From Aequorivita antarctica (GTDB lineage: Bacteria > Bacteroidota > Bacteroidia > Flavobacteriales > Flavobacteriaceae), in the NCBI RefSeq assembly GCF_007997155.1, contig NZ_VORT01000004.1, forward strand, positions 124,001 to 188,000: a stretch of DNA of 64,000 nucleotides, given 5' to 3'. A program made the translations under genes and the position numbers. Under the pieces are notes generated by a model. That model did no database searches and was not told the DNA's origin. It was given only the letters and a program-made list of their open reading frames with translations. Positions 17,951 to 26,301 of this stretch are shown in pieces (the stretch's first letter is position 1; each line of letters opens with the position of its first letter).

Positions 17951-19393
17951 ATGGCAAACGTAGGCGCTGTAATAAGCAGCATCAGAAATATAATGAGGCA
18001 AGACAGAGGAATCTCTGGCGATGCCCAACGATTGGAGCAACTGGGATGGATGTTGTTTCTGAAAATTATTGACGATAAAGATCAAGAATTAGAAATACTA
18101 AAAGACAATTATGTTTCTGTAATTCCGGAGAGATTTCAATGGAGATCCTGGGCTACAGATATCGAAGGGATTACAGGCGATGAACTCTTAGAGTTTATAG
18201 ATAGCAACGCACACGACAACAAAGGCTTGTTTGCTACACTTCGTGATTTGACAAGTATAACCAACCCAAAAAGGGCTGCTATTGTAAAAGAGGTTTTTGA
18301 AGGTTCAAACAACTATATGAAGTCAGGTTATGAAATGCGGAAAGTTATTAATAAACTAAATGAAGTTGACTTTAATAATTCCGAAGACAAACATGTTTTT
18401 GGAGATATCTACGAAAGTATTTTGGTGGAACTGCGTGATGCAGGAAACAAAGGCGAATACTATACGCCAAGAGCTGTTACGCAGTTAATGACCCAAGTGA
18501 TTGACCCAAAACTAGGTGAAAAGGTTTTAGACCCAGCAGCAGGTACGGGAGGGTTTTTAACCGCAGCAATTGATCACGTAAGAGAAAACTATGTTCATAC
18601 AGTAGCTGACGAACGTATATTACAGCAAAGCATTACCGGTTGGGAATTTAAACCTGTGGCTTATGTATTGGGATTGACAAATTTGATATTGCACGAAATG
18701 GATGTTCCCGACTATCATTATACGGATAGTTTAAAAAAGGAATACAACAGCATTGGCGCAAAAGACCGCGTAGATGTTATTTTGGCAAATCCACCTTTTG
18801 GCGCAAGCATTGCCGATGGCGTAGAAACCAACTTTCCAGCCACCTACCGATGCAAGGAATCTGCCGATTTGTTTGTTATATTGATGTTGCAACTATTAAA
18901 ACCAAGAGGACGTTGGGCTATTGTTTTGCCCGATGGGTCCATTACAGGCGATGGCGTAAAAGCAAGAATAAGAGAAAAACTATTGACCGATGCTAATTTA
19001 CATACCATTATACGTTTACCACAAAGCACCTTCTTTCCTGCTACGGTAAGTACCAACTTATTGTTTTTTGAAAAAGGAAGTAAAACCAAGGATATATGGT
19101 ATTACGAACACAAACTACCCGAAGGACAAAAATCGTATTCTAAAACTAAGCCTATTCAGTTTAATGAGTTTAAACCTATTATTGAATGGTGGAATGATAG
19201 AAAGGAAAGTGATGTTGCTTGGAAGGTGAATGTAAAGGATTTAAAAGATTGGGATTTGGATATTAAGAATCCTATCGTTGAGGTTGAAGAAGAGATGAAA
19301 TCTTCTGAAGAAATTATACAGCTAATGAATAAGTCTTTGATAGATGAAGAAAAGATAATTAGAGGAATTGAAAAAATACTAAAATCATTTTAA
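17951..19393 (+). CDS. hsdM: Type I DNA adenine methyltransferase subunit M
   Basis: The 480-residue protein begins immediately after the hsdR stop. It has the N-terminal HsdM helical domain, the SAM-binding motif DPAAGTGGF at about residues 194-202, and the catalytic NPPFG at about 279-283, the standard N6-adenine methyltransferase pair. With two HsdS-bound copies it protects host sites by methylation. The C-terminal 30 residues form a coiled-coil segment that may contact HsdS. Its stop codon overlaps the hsdS start by one base, so translation is coupled. There is no sign of damage. Confidence 0.96.
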   Translation: MANVGAVISSIRNIMRQDRGISGDAQRLEQLGWMLFLKIIDDKDQELEILKDNYVSVIPERFQWRSWATDIEGITGDELLEFIDSNAHDNKGLFATLRDLTSITNPKRAAIVKEVFEGSNNYMKSGYEMRKVINKLNEVDFNNSEDKHVFGDIYESILVELRDAGNKGEYYTPRAVTQLMTQVIDPKLGEKVLDPAAGTGGFLTAAIDHVRENYVHTVADERILQQSITGWEFKPVAYVLGLTNLILHEMDVPDYHYTDSLKKEYNSIGAKDRVDVILANPPFGASIADGVETNFPATYRCKESADLFVILMLQLLKPRGRWAIVLPDGSITGDGVKARIREKLLTDANLHTIIRLPQSTFFPATVSTNLLFFEKGSKTKDIWYYEHKLPEGQKSYSKTKPIQFNEFKPIIEWWNDRKESDVAWKVNVKDLKDWDLDIKNPIVEVEEEMKSSEEIIQLMNKSLIDEEKIIRGIEKILKSF

Positions 19394-21102
19394 TGAGAGC
19401 TTCGAAAAAACAAAACACTGAAGCTAATTTGAAAAAAGGTCAATATTTTCAATTTATAGTTTCTAAGCTTTCAAAAAACAAACCATTGTCAGATGAAAGT
19501 GCACAGATCAATTTTGATAATTTAAATAACGTTCGTTCTGAAAAATATAAGGGATCAAAAAAATTAAAACCCATAACAACATTACCGAAAAATCAAATAC
19601 CATTTGACATTCCTAAAAATTGGATTTGGTTGACTATTAAAGATGTAACCAAGTTAACAGACAATCTAAATATTCAAAAAGAGTTAAGACCAAATGACTT
19701 AGTTAACTATGTGGATATTTCCTGTATTGATAACAACAACCTAAAAATAAAGGAAGTTAAAACTAGTCAGGTAGATGAATTATCTTCAAGAGCGAGAAGA
19801 ATTTTAAAAAAGGATTTTTTTCTTTATTCGCTTGTTAGACCATATCTAAATAATATGGCTATTGTTGAAAAGGAAAAAGAATTGATGATTGGTTCAACTG
19901 GTTTTGCTGTTTTCGAAAGTTTCTATTTGCAGAATGAATTTTTAAAATCTTGGCTTCTTTCTCCATTTATCAAAGATTATTTTCTTGAAATGATTTCTGG
20001 ATTTAATTCTCCAAGTATTTCAATGAATCAGTTTTTGGATACTCCAATTCCTGTTGCACCGATTGAAGAACAAAAAGCAATAGTTTCTTTTTTTAACTCG
20101 TTAGAATCAAATAATAACGAAGAATTTAATACTCTGCCAAATGACCTTATTGATGGAATAGTTAAATTAGATAAACTGGAAGAATTTTCAAGTGTTTTAT
20201 TTGAAAATATAGAAAATCGTAAATTATTAATACCACAACTCAAACAATCCATACTTCAAGAAGCGATTCAAGGAAGGTTAACGGCAGATTGGCGAGCATC
20301 CCGAAAGCTTTCGGGACCAGATACAGAAGCTGCAATCGAATTGCTAAAAAGAATAAAGGCAGAGAAAGAACAATTAGTTAAAGACAAGAAAATTAAAAAG
20401 GAAAAAACTCTTCCACCTATTGGCGAAGAAGAAATTCCTTTTGAATTACCTGATGGTTGGGTTTGGTGTAGGTTGGGGGATTTATGTTCAAAAACGGGAG
20501 CAGGAAGTACTCCAAAAGGAGGTAGAGCTGCTTATCCTAATTATGGCATTAAGTTTTTAAGGTCACAAAATATTTATGATGAAGGTATAAGGTATGATGG
20601 AATAGTTTTCATTTCTAAAACAACTCATGAAAAAATGAAAGGTACAAAAGTCCAAGCAGAAGATTTATTACTAAATATTACTGGCGGTTCAATTGGAAGA
20701 TGTTGTATCGTTCCGAAGGATTTTGACACTGCAAATATTAATCAGCACGTAACAATAATTAGATCTGTTATTTTAGAAACTGGCTATTATCTGCATAAAA
20801 TAATTGGCTCTCCATATTTTCAAAATATGATTCTTGAAGTCCAAACTGGGGCAGGGAGAGAAGGACTTGCTAAAAATAAAATGGATAATATTTTAATAGC
20901 CTTTCCTCCTCTCGAAGAACAAAAAGCAATCGTAGAAAAAGTGGAAAGCTTAATCCAAAAATGCCAAGTTTTAGGGCAAGAAATAGAACGCAGTGAGGCC
21001 AATGCTCAAATGCTTATGCAGGCTGTTTTGAAGGAGGCTTTCCTGCCAGCCGAAGCGTCAGCGCAGGCAGGTGAGGGTGAGGTGGAAGTTGTTGAAGTTT
21101 GA
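19393..21102 (+). CDS. hsdS: Type I specificity subunit S, with two in-frame palindrome insertions
   Basis: The 569-residue protein has two target-recognition domains, each opening with a P-F-[DE]-[IL]-P-x-[NG]-W motif (about residues 70-78 and 346-354) and closing with the conserved EEQKAIV helix (about 225-231 and 515-521). The central linker contains a perfect 18-bp palindrome (20299-20316) translated as SRKLSG within RASRKLSGPD. The C-terminus (PAEASAQAGEGEVEVVEV) is encoded by a second imperfect palindrome (21042-21071). Both look like dispersed repeats that inserted without breaking the frame. The subunit sets the sequence recognised by the restriction complex. It is probably still functional. 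Confidence 0.93.
   Translation: MRASKKQNTEANLKKGQYFQFIVSKLSKNKPLSDESAQINFDNLNNVRSEKYKGSKKLKPITTLPKNQIPFDIPKNWIWLTIKDVTKLTDNLNIQKELRPNDLVNYVDISCIDNNNLKIKEVKTSQVDELSSRARRILKKDFFLYSLVRPYLNNMAIVEKEKELMIGSTGFAVFESFYLQNEFLKSWLLSPFIKDYFLEMISGFNSPSISMNQFLDTPIPVAPIEEQKAIVSFFNSLESNNNEEFNTLPNDLIDGIVKLDKLEEFSSVLFENIENRKLLIPQLKQSILQEAIQGRLTADWRASRKLSGPDTEAAIELLKRIKAEKEQLVKDKKIKKEKTLPPIGEEEIPFELPDGWVWCRLGDLCSKTGAGSTPKGGRAAYPNYGIKFLRSQNIYDEGIRYDGIVFISKTTHEKMKGTKVQAEDLLLNITGGSIGRCCIVPKDFDTANINQHVTIIRSVILETGYYLHKIIGSPYFQNMILEVQTGAGREGLAKNKMDNILIAFPPLEEQKAIVEKVESLIQKCQVLGQEIERSEANAQMLMQAVLKEAFLPAEASAQAGEGEVEVVEV
20299..20316. repeat. Palindromic repeat inserted in hsdS
   Basis: TCCCGAAAGCTTTCGGGA is a perfect 18-bp palindrome inside the hsdS linker. 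This palindrome is, from memory, frequent between genes in Flavobacteriaceae. Its occurrence in frame inside a gene is unusual. Confidence 0.7.
21042..21071. repeat. Second imperfect palindrome at the hsdS 3' end
   Basis: CCTGCC (21042-21047) pairs with GGCAGG (21066-21071) around an 18-base middle that is partly complementary. It encodes the odd alanine-rich end of HsdS and resembles dispersed intergenic repeats of this group. Confidence 0.5.
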
Positions 21103-21416
21103 AAACACGCTAAAATTATTAATAAGGTTTCCTAGTTGTAGCTCTCCAAGAACAATGGAATAAACACTTTATATAAGTTGTGTATACTCAATAACGGTAA
21201 AGTGAAAAGCTGAATTATTTTATAAATTTAGCGTCCATGCCATATCAAACTTCAGTGCTTGTAGCTCTCACCAAACTGGGCATACAGGAAGTAGTTATCA
21301 GTAACTTAAACACAACTTCATCAAAAAACATAACTGATTTTCAGAGTTTTTAAATAATTCCCTATATTCAAAAAAATATAATCTGTTTTTTTATTAACTG
21401 TCTGCTATATTTTATG
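21103..21416. other. Intergenic region between hsdS and the retron
   Basis: No gene is visible. TTGTAGCTCTC occurs twice (near 21136 and 21259), too few and too short for a CRISPR array. The region is otherwise AT-rich and ends at the retron promoter. Confidence 0.4.
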
Positions 21417-21424
21417 TATATTTG
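21417..21424 (+). promoter_or_regulatory. Minus-7 box of the retron transcript
   Basis: TATATTTG matches the TAnnTTTG consensus exactly. Transcription should start near 21430, just before the structured leader. Confidence 0.5.
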
Positions 21425-21429
21425 TATCA

Positions 21430-21715
21430 ATAAATAGTTCTTTGAAAAGATGTTTCGAAGTCGAATTGCTAAATGGAGTTCACTTGACAGCCTGAAAAGG
21501 CAACCCAATTGGGTATTTTAACGGCACACATACCTCGCCCTAGATATCAACAGATACGTTAGGAGAGATTTTAACTGCGGTTAACTATTGCTACTTTATT
21601 TTAAGGAGCAGGGAATTTTAAGTGAGTGTAAGAGAACATTGTTTACACATTTAGTAACAGGCAAGATTTAGGCGAAGGAGCAGGGCCAACAATAATGTTG
21701 ACCTGTAACTAAATT
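21430..21715 (+). ncRNA. Candidate retron ncRNA (msr-msd)
   Basis: About 290 non-coding bases between a promoter box and the first retron gene are full of hairpins: GCCT-GAAA-AGGC (21490-21501), CCCAATTGGG (21504-21513), TTAAC-TGCG-GTTAA (21571-21584), GTGTAA (21626-21631) with TTACAC (21643-21648), TTTAGTAACAGG (21650-21661) with CCTGTAACTAAA (21702-21713, one mismatch), and CAACAATAATGTTG (21687-21700). The last long stem ends in a T-run. GGAGCAGGG occurs twice (21605 and 21677). Retron RTs use such an RNA, transcribed just upstream, as both primer and template. I could not place the a1/a2 repeats or the branching G with confidence. Confidence 0.6.
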
Positions 21716-21722
21716 TTTTTAT

Positions 21723-21941
21723 ATGTCTAGATTAAAACAATATCGAAACATTGATAGTTTGATACAAAGTATTAAGACTATTAGAAAGAGCCAGTGTTCT
21801 CTTTCGGAGGAAGACTTAAATGTCTTGAATGAAGCATTAGAAATTCTATCTGTGCTTAAAAGGAAAAAGGGTAGAACGAATGAGCAAGTCCTAACGGAAA
21901 TTGTGAAAGTCGTCGAATTATTATCTAAATTTTTCCTTTAA
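21723..21941 (+). CDS. Small helical protein of the retron operon
   Basis: This 72-residue frame starts 10 bases after the last ncRNA hairpin. The product (SRLKQYRNIDSLIQSIKT, then LNVLNEALEILSVLKRK) is predicted to be two or three amphipathic helices with heptad-like leucines, suggesting a coiled coil or small bundle. No family is recognised. Since it lies between the ncRNA and the XRE gene, on the same strand, it may be a third protein of the retron, but its 5' end could also be an artefact of open DNA at the msd end. It would be the least certain part of the system. Confidence 0.5.
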   Translation: MSRLKQYRNIDSLIQSIKTIRKSQCSLSEEDLNVLNEALEILSVLKRKKGRTNEQVLTEIVKVVELLSKFFL

Positions 21942-22010
21942 AACAGATGCTATGAACGTACAATGTAAATTAACAATCCGAACACTCCTTAATTTTTCAC
22001 ACTAAACAAA

Positions 22011-22301
22011 ATGGATTTAGGTATAACTATAAAAAATATCAGAAAGCAAAAAAAGCAAACTCAAACCGAGTTTGCTTTAGCTTGTGGTATTACTCAAACT
22101 TATCTTTCCCAAATAGAAAGTAATCAAAGAGAACCTAATCTTTCAACTTTGAAATTAATAAGTATTGAACTGAATGTTCCATTGCCTATTTTATTTTTTT
22201 TATCACTCGACAAAGAAGATGTGGAAGAGAATAAGAGAGAGGCTTTTGAAATTATTGATCCTTCAATAAAATCTCTTGTGAATGAATTCTTTGCAGTTTA
22301 A
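22011..22301 (+). CDS. XRE-type helix-turn-helix protein of the retron
   Basis: The 96-residue protein is an XRE/Cro regulator (DLGITIKNIRKQKKQTQTEFAL, then ITQTYLSQIESNQREPNLSTL) with a hydrophobic tail ending SLVNEFFAV. It overlaps the RT start by 20 bases, so the two are translationally coupled. One published class of retrons carries exactly such an HTH protein as its accessory component (called type VI in the classification I recall). It could act as repressor or as the toxic effector guarded by the RT-msDNA complex. The motif is clear; the role is inferred from context. Confidence 0.85.
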   Translation: MDLGITIKNIRKQKKQTQTEFALACGITQTYLSQIESNQREPNLSTLKLISIELNVPLPILFFLSLDKEDVEENKREAFEIIDPSIKSLVNEFFAV

Positions 22302-23145
22302 AAAAAATGAATTCAAAAAACTATGTGCTACAATAGGATTTAAGCCTACAATAGTCTCAGATGTAATTTCTAATGTTGATAAATTCTATTACGAAAAGGT
22401 TGAAATCAAAAAAGACAAAAAAACTGGAGAAGTCAAAAAGTATAAGGATGGAACGGTCAAGAAAAGAACGCTTCATCCTTCTACAAAGGAATTAAAGGCA
22501 ATACAAAAATCTCTAAAAAAGAATATTCTCGCTCCAATCTCATTACCAATTGAAGTACACGGGGGAGTGAAAAAGAGAAGCAATATTACCAACGCTAAAC
22601 CTCACAAAGGCAATAAATTCATTTTCACTACAGACTTACAAGACTTTTATCCGAATATTAGCAATAGCCATGTCAATGAAACATTTTTGAGTTTAGGCTT
22701 TTCAAATCACTTTTCAAATTCTTTAACAAAGTTAACTACTTGGAAATATGCTCTTCCCCAAGGAACACCAACTAGTACACATATATCAAATTTGGTTTTC
22801 CTCAAAACAGATTTTGAATTAATCCAATTGTGTAACGCTAATAATATAACATACACAAGATATGTAGATGACTTAACTTTTTCATCTCCTATTGACTTTA
22901 GACATCTTCTAAATATAATTCTTGAAATAATTAAAAAAAACAACTTCAAAATAAGTTATCGAAAAACGAAGTACAAAGGAAATCAAACAGTAACAGGAAT
23001 TAATATTTTCCTAAACAAAATAGAAGCACCAGAACATATTAAGGAAAAATCCAAAATAGAAATAGAGAATAATACTGAAATGAAACCATACTCTATCTAT
23101 TTGGAAAATATACAAAAGGAAAACAAACGAAAGGGTAGCCGCTAA
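22282..23145 (+). CDS. Retron reverse transcriptase
   Basis: This 287-residue RT has the standard finger-palm motifs: FIFTTDLQDFYPNIS at 113-127, LPQGTPTS at 158-165, and the catalytic YVDD at 194-197. It also carries both retron hallmarks: the NAxxH motif as NAKPH at 104-108 and VTG at 237-239. Retron RTs copy part of their own ncRNA into msDNA linked to the RNA and work as anti-phage systems together with an effector. Basic residues fill the C-terminal thumb. The gene is part of an ncRNA-72-aa-XRE-RT locus in the middle of a defence island. Length is somewhat short, but all palm motifs are intact. Confidence 0.93.
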   Translation: MNSLQFKKNEFKKLCATIGFKPTIVSDVISNVDKFYYEKVEIKKDKKTGEVKKYKDGTVKKRTLHPSTKELKAIQKSLKKNILAPISLPIEVHGGVKKRSNITNAKPHKGNKFIFTTDLQDFYPNISNSHVNETFLSLGFSNHFSNSLTKLTTWKYALPQGTPTSTHISNLVFLKTDFELIQLCNANNITYTRYVDDLTFSSPIDFRHLLNIILEIIKKNNFKISYRKTKYKGNQTVTGINIFLNKIEAPEHIKEKSKIEIENNTEMKPYSIYLENIQKENKRKGSR

Positions 23146-23359
23146 AGTGCTACATGAAATATATCTAGTAAAGAAAACATAGCTATTAAAGATTTACCGA
23201 GAAGTTTGTGTTTATTTGGGAAGACTTTCAACTTTGATTTTTGATATATTTATAAAATGAAAATACATAGAAATTAAAAATTCGTTTCTGTTTTACTTTA
23301 TAAATGTAGTGTCTTTTTATACGCTACGTTCCTTATAACAACTAGCTAAAATTACAACA

Positions 23360-24073
23360 ATGACTAAATATAAAAGGAGACTACCTTCAGAAGTACTTAA
23401 CTCTCGACCTGAGATTAGAGAAACTGAAACGGCCATTTTAAAAGGTTTGATAGGAAGTATTCCAGCGGTAGGAACCTTGATAAATGAAATTTTATTTGAA
23501 AGTGCGAACAGAGTATATCAATCAAGAGTAAATGAAACAGTAGAAATCTTGAAGGAGAAAATTTCAAATATTGAAACAACACAAGTAAATAGAGAATATT
23601 TGAATAGTCCAGATTTTTTTGATTATACTAATGAGCTTTTCAAAAATATACTAAAAGCTAGATCAAGAGAAAAGAAGGAAGCTCTATCAAAAATGTATAT
23701 TGAATCATTTGTGAAAGAATCTCAATTTGAAACAGATACTATTCGTTTATTTATGAATTTTGTAACAGAATTAAATTTAGTTCAAATCAATATTTTAAAA
23801 TTTGTAAAAGAAAATCAGGACGAATTAATGGGTGTTGCTTCCTTTTTAAATTTTCACGGAAAATATTCATCCTTTCAAGGCGCATATAAATTAAGCAGAT
23901 TTGAATTTAAATATTATTCCTCTGATTTAGAAAGCAAATCTCTTTTAAGCTTTGGGGCTGGATTGTCTGACTATTTCGATACTTCAAAAACTCTGGCTTT
24001 AGAGGATCACCACGATCCTTCTGCAATTCTAACTGAATTAGGAAGAGAATTTATAACTTATTTAACCAACTAA
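23360..24073 (+). CDS. Unknown helical protein, possible membrane-acting effector
   Basis: The 237-residue protein begins with a basic stretch, then a hydrophobic segment ILKGLIGSIPAVGTLINEIL at about residues 27-46, followed by a long helical region and a C-terminal winged-helix-like end with LTELGREFITYL. Small proteins with an N-terminal IP-x-G-type hydrophobic segment are found near phage-defence genes, but I cannot name a family. It starts 214 bases after the RT and has its own leader, so it may be an additional retron effector or an independent defence gene. Its function is not known. Confidence 0.6.
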   Translation: MTKYKRRLPSEVLNSRPEIRETETAILKGLIGSIPAVGTLINEILFESANRVYQSRVNETVEILKEKISNIETTQVNREYLNSPDFFDYTNELFKNILKARSREKKEALSKMYIESFVKESQFETDTIRLFMNFVTELNLVQINILKFVKENQDELMGVASFLNFHGKYSSFQGAYKLSRFEFKYYSSDLESKSLLSFGAGLSDYFDTSKTLALEDHHDPSAILTELGREFITYLTN

Positions 24074-24118
24074 CTTTGAGTAACCCAAAACTGAGATAAA
24101 AAAGTACTCTTTTCTTCA

Positions 24119-24335
24119 TCAATACCCTCTTCCAATATCAACCACTTCTATCAGTTCCTCGCCATCCTTCATCGCTTAATAATTCCGCAAGATTTTTTGC
24201 ACAGGCGATTCTGGATGAACGTTTCCAGCAGTATGTGGCGTAATCATAATCTCCTCGCCTTACCAAAAAGAATGATCCTTGGTCAGAGGTTCATAGCGGA
24301 TTGTGAGCACACGTTTCAGATATGCGAGGGCAATA
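24119..24335 (-). pseudogene. Remnant of a D-2-hydroxyacid dehydrogenase C-terminus
   Basis: Read on the minus strand in one frame, this stretch gives EPLTKDHSFW, stop, then EEIMITPHTAGNVHPESPVQ, a second in-frame stop, and KDGEELIEVVDIGRGY before the natural stop at 24119-24121. ITPHTAG followed by an EEL-EVVD-GY tail is the C-terminal signature of NAD-dependent D-2-hydroxyacid dehydrogenases. Only about 65 codons survive, and two stops break them. It is therefore a fossil of a normal metabolic gene among defence genes, presumably part of DNA displaced when the island was built. The rest of this 360-base gap holds nothing else. Confidence 0.7.
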
Positions 24336-24433
24336 GTTTTATATCTACTAATAATCAGAATGGTTATAACAGATAGTGATGGATAGTCCAATAAAAATTA
24401 TTAGATGGCACTTTTAATTGATAATTTTGTAAA

Positions 24434-25318
24434 ATGTTTTATAGAAGAAAATTGGTGTTTGCTTTATTAGAGAATTTTGAAAACGGTCTTGAAAAGACTC
24501 GTCTTCAAAAATTAATTTTTTTATTAACTAAAAAGCAAAAAAATCCTAATTACGATTTTGTTCCTTACCGCTTTGGGTGTTACTCTTACTCTTTAAAAGC
24601 AGATTTACAAGCAATGGTAAAAAGAGATTGGATTACAATTTCTGAAAGAGGTTATGAATTAAAAACTGAAAAGAAGTATTACAATGAGTTACGTACAGAC
24701 GATAAAAAAATTGTTGATGATACTATCTCACTTTATGGGAAAATGAATACTGAACAAATAACTAAGCATACTTATTTAAATTTCCCTTATCACGCCATTA
24801 ATAGTACAATTGCAAAAAATATTCTGCCTGAAAAATATTATCTGCGCGTTGAAGAAGCTAAACCTAAAACTGATGAAACTATATTGTTTACTATTGGGTA
24901 TGAAGGTATATCCTTAGAAGAGTATCTTAATAGGCTAATAAAAAATGATGTGAAGCTCTTGGTAGATGTTAGAAGAAATCCACTAAGTCAAAAGTTTGGT
25001 TTTAGTAAAAAACTATTAAGCGGTTTCTGTGATAATTTAGGAATTGATTATTTACATATTCCAGAAGTTGGCATTGACTCGAGTAAAAGAAGAGAATTGA
25101 ATACTCAAAAAGATTACGATATCTTATTCGATGAGTACAATAATACAGTACTTGAAGAAACAATAGAGAGTCAAGATCATATACTCCTACTGTTGAAAAA
25201 ACATAAAAGAATAGCACTCACTTGTTTTGAAGCGGAAACTTGTCAGTGTCATAGAACGCATTTAGCTGAGAAAATAGAAAAATCGCCTACATTTAAATAT
25301 AAATTACAACACATTTAA
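24434..25318 (+). CDS. DUF488 protein with an extra N-terminal domain
   Basis: The C-terminal half (from about residue 150) is a DUF488 domain with its conserved points: TIGYEG at about 154-159, DVRRNP at 178-183, and CFEAETCQCHR at 263-273. The N-terminal 140 residues (RRKLVFALLENF, LQKLIFLLTK, VPYRFGCYSYSL) look like an SocA/Panacea-type or winged-helix domain, a weak match from memory. DUF488 function is unknown, but it recurs in defence neighbourhoods. The stop lies 3 bases before the next gene, so the two form an operon. The fusion and pairing suggest a distinct two-gene system, possibly defence or toxin-antitoxin. Confidence 0.75.
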   Translation: MFYRRKLVFALLENFENGLEKTRLQKLIFLLTKKQKNPNYDFVPYRFGCYSYSLKADLQAMVKRDWITISERGYELKTEKKYYNELRTDDKKIVDDTISLYGKMNTEQITKHTYLNFPYHAINSTIAKNILPEKYYLRVEEAKPKTDETILFTIGYEGISLEEYLNRLIKNDVKLLVDVRRNPLSQKFGFSKKLLSGFCDNLGIDYLHIPEVGIDSSKRRELNTQKDYDILFDEYNNTVLEETIESQDHILLLLKKHKRIALTCFEAETCQCHRTHLAEKIEKSPTFKYKLQHI

Positions 25319-25321
25319 TGA

Positions 25322-26143
25322 ATGGCGATTACAAAAGTTCTTATAACCGTAAAGACCTATCCTTCTCTTTCGGCTAGATATGGAGAGCTAGTCTGTACTG
25401 CTGGATTTCTTGAAGATGGATCTTGGATAAGACTCTACCCAATTCCTTTTAGAAAACTCAAGTACGATGAAAAGTATAAGAAGTATCAATGGATTGAACT
25501 AGATATAGTTAAAAACAATAAAGATTTTAGACCGGAAAGTTTTAGACCTGCTACCATCGATACACCTATAACTTTATTAGATACTATTGACACCAAAGGA
25601 AACTGGTATAAGCGGAAGCAAGTTGCCCTCAATAATATTTATACAGATATAAAATCACTTATTGCCGAAGCACATAATAAAGAAATCTGCACCTCGCTCG
25701 CAGTTTTTAAGCCAACAAAAGTTTTGGACTTCAAAATTGAAAAAGTTTCCTCTGAATGGGATAAAAAAAAGATTGATCAACAAAAAGCTCTTAATGACCA
25801 GGGCAATCTTTTTGAAATGGAAGAATTGCCGTTTGAAGTTGTAGAAAAACTACCTTATAAGTTTTCTTATGTGATTGAAGATGAAAATGGTGTTTCTAGT
25901 ACTATGATGATTGAAGATTGGGAGATTGGACAATTATATAGAAACACATTGGCAGCTGCAGAAGGTAATGAAGCTATTGCTGTTCAAAAAGTAAAAGAAA
26001 AATACTTTGATTCTTTTGCTCTTAAAAAAGATTTACATCTGTATTTAGGAACTACAAAAGCTTTTCATTATCGATCTAAAAACCCTTTTATGATTATAGG
26101 CACATTTACGCCAAATATAGAAATTCAGATCTCTCTCTTTTAA
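25322..26143 (+). CDS. Conserved hypothetical partner of the DUF488 protein
   Basis: The 273-residue protein starts KVLITVKTYPSLSARYGELV, followed by CTAGFLEDGSWIRLYPIPFR, a distinctive opening with a strand-rich pattern that may be an OB-type fold (a dual-OB assignment is possible but from memory only). The C-terminus ends RSKNPFMIIGTFTP, also strand-like. No catalytic motif is apparent and there is no signal or membrane segment. It is separated from the DUF488 gene by 3 bases, and no other gene on this strand follows. The pair has the look of a nucleic-acid-recognising partner and an effector, but this is inference. Confidence 0.65.
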   Translation: MAITKVLITVKTYPSLSARYGELVCTAGFLEDGSWIRLYPIPFRKLKYDEKYKKYQWIELDIVKNNKDFRPESFRPATIDTPITLLDTIDTKGNWYKRKQVALNNIYTDIKSLIAEAHNKEICTSLAVFKPTKVLDFKIEKVSSEWDKKKIDQQKALNDQGNLFEMEELPFEVVEKLPYKFSYVIEDENGVSSTMMIEDWEIGQLYRNTLAAAEGNEAIAVQKVKEKYFDSFALKKDLHLYLGTTKAFHYRSKNPFMIIGTFTPNIEIQISLF

Positions 26144-26301
26144 TTATGCTTTGTATTTTTCTGTAAGCAAGACTATAGTGATTCATTATCTGAATTGAAA
26201 TTAAATTGTGTTTGTTGATGAAATACTCCAGACCGAAGGTCAGTTTGGGATTGAAGTAGTTAGGAAAGAGAATTGAAATTAAAGGAGTGAATAGGAACCT
26301 G

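Noticed and set aside
21136-21270. TTGTAGCTCTC repeated twice, reminiscent of a CRISPR repeat
   Set aside because: Only two 11-base copies about 123 bases apart, no regular spacers and no cas genes in the window.
22282-23145. Diversity-generating retroelement or group II intron RT
   Set aside because: The NAxxH and VTG motifs, short length, XRE partner and hairpin leader fit a retron; no template or variable repeat pair and no intron ribozyme domains are visible.
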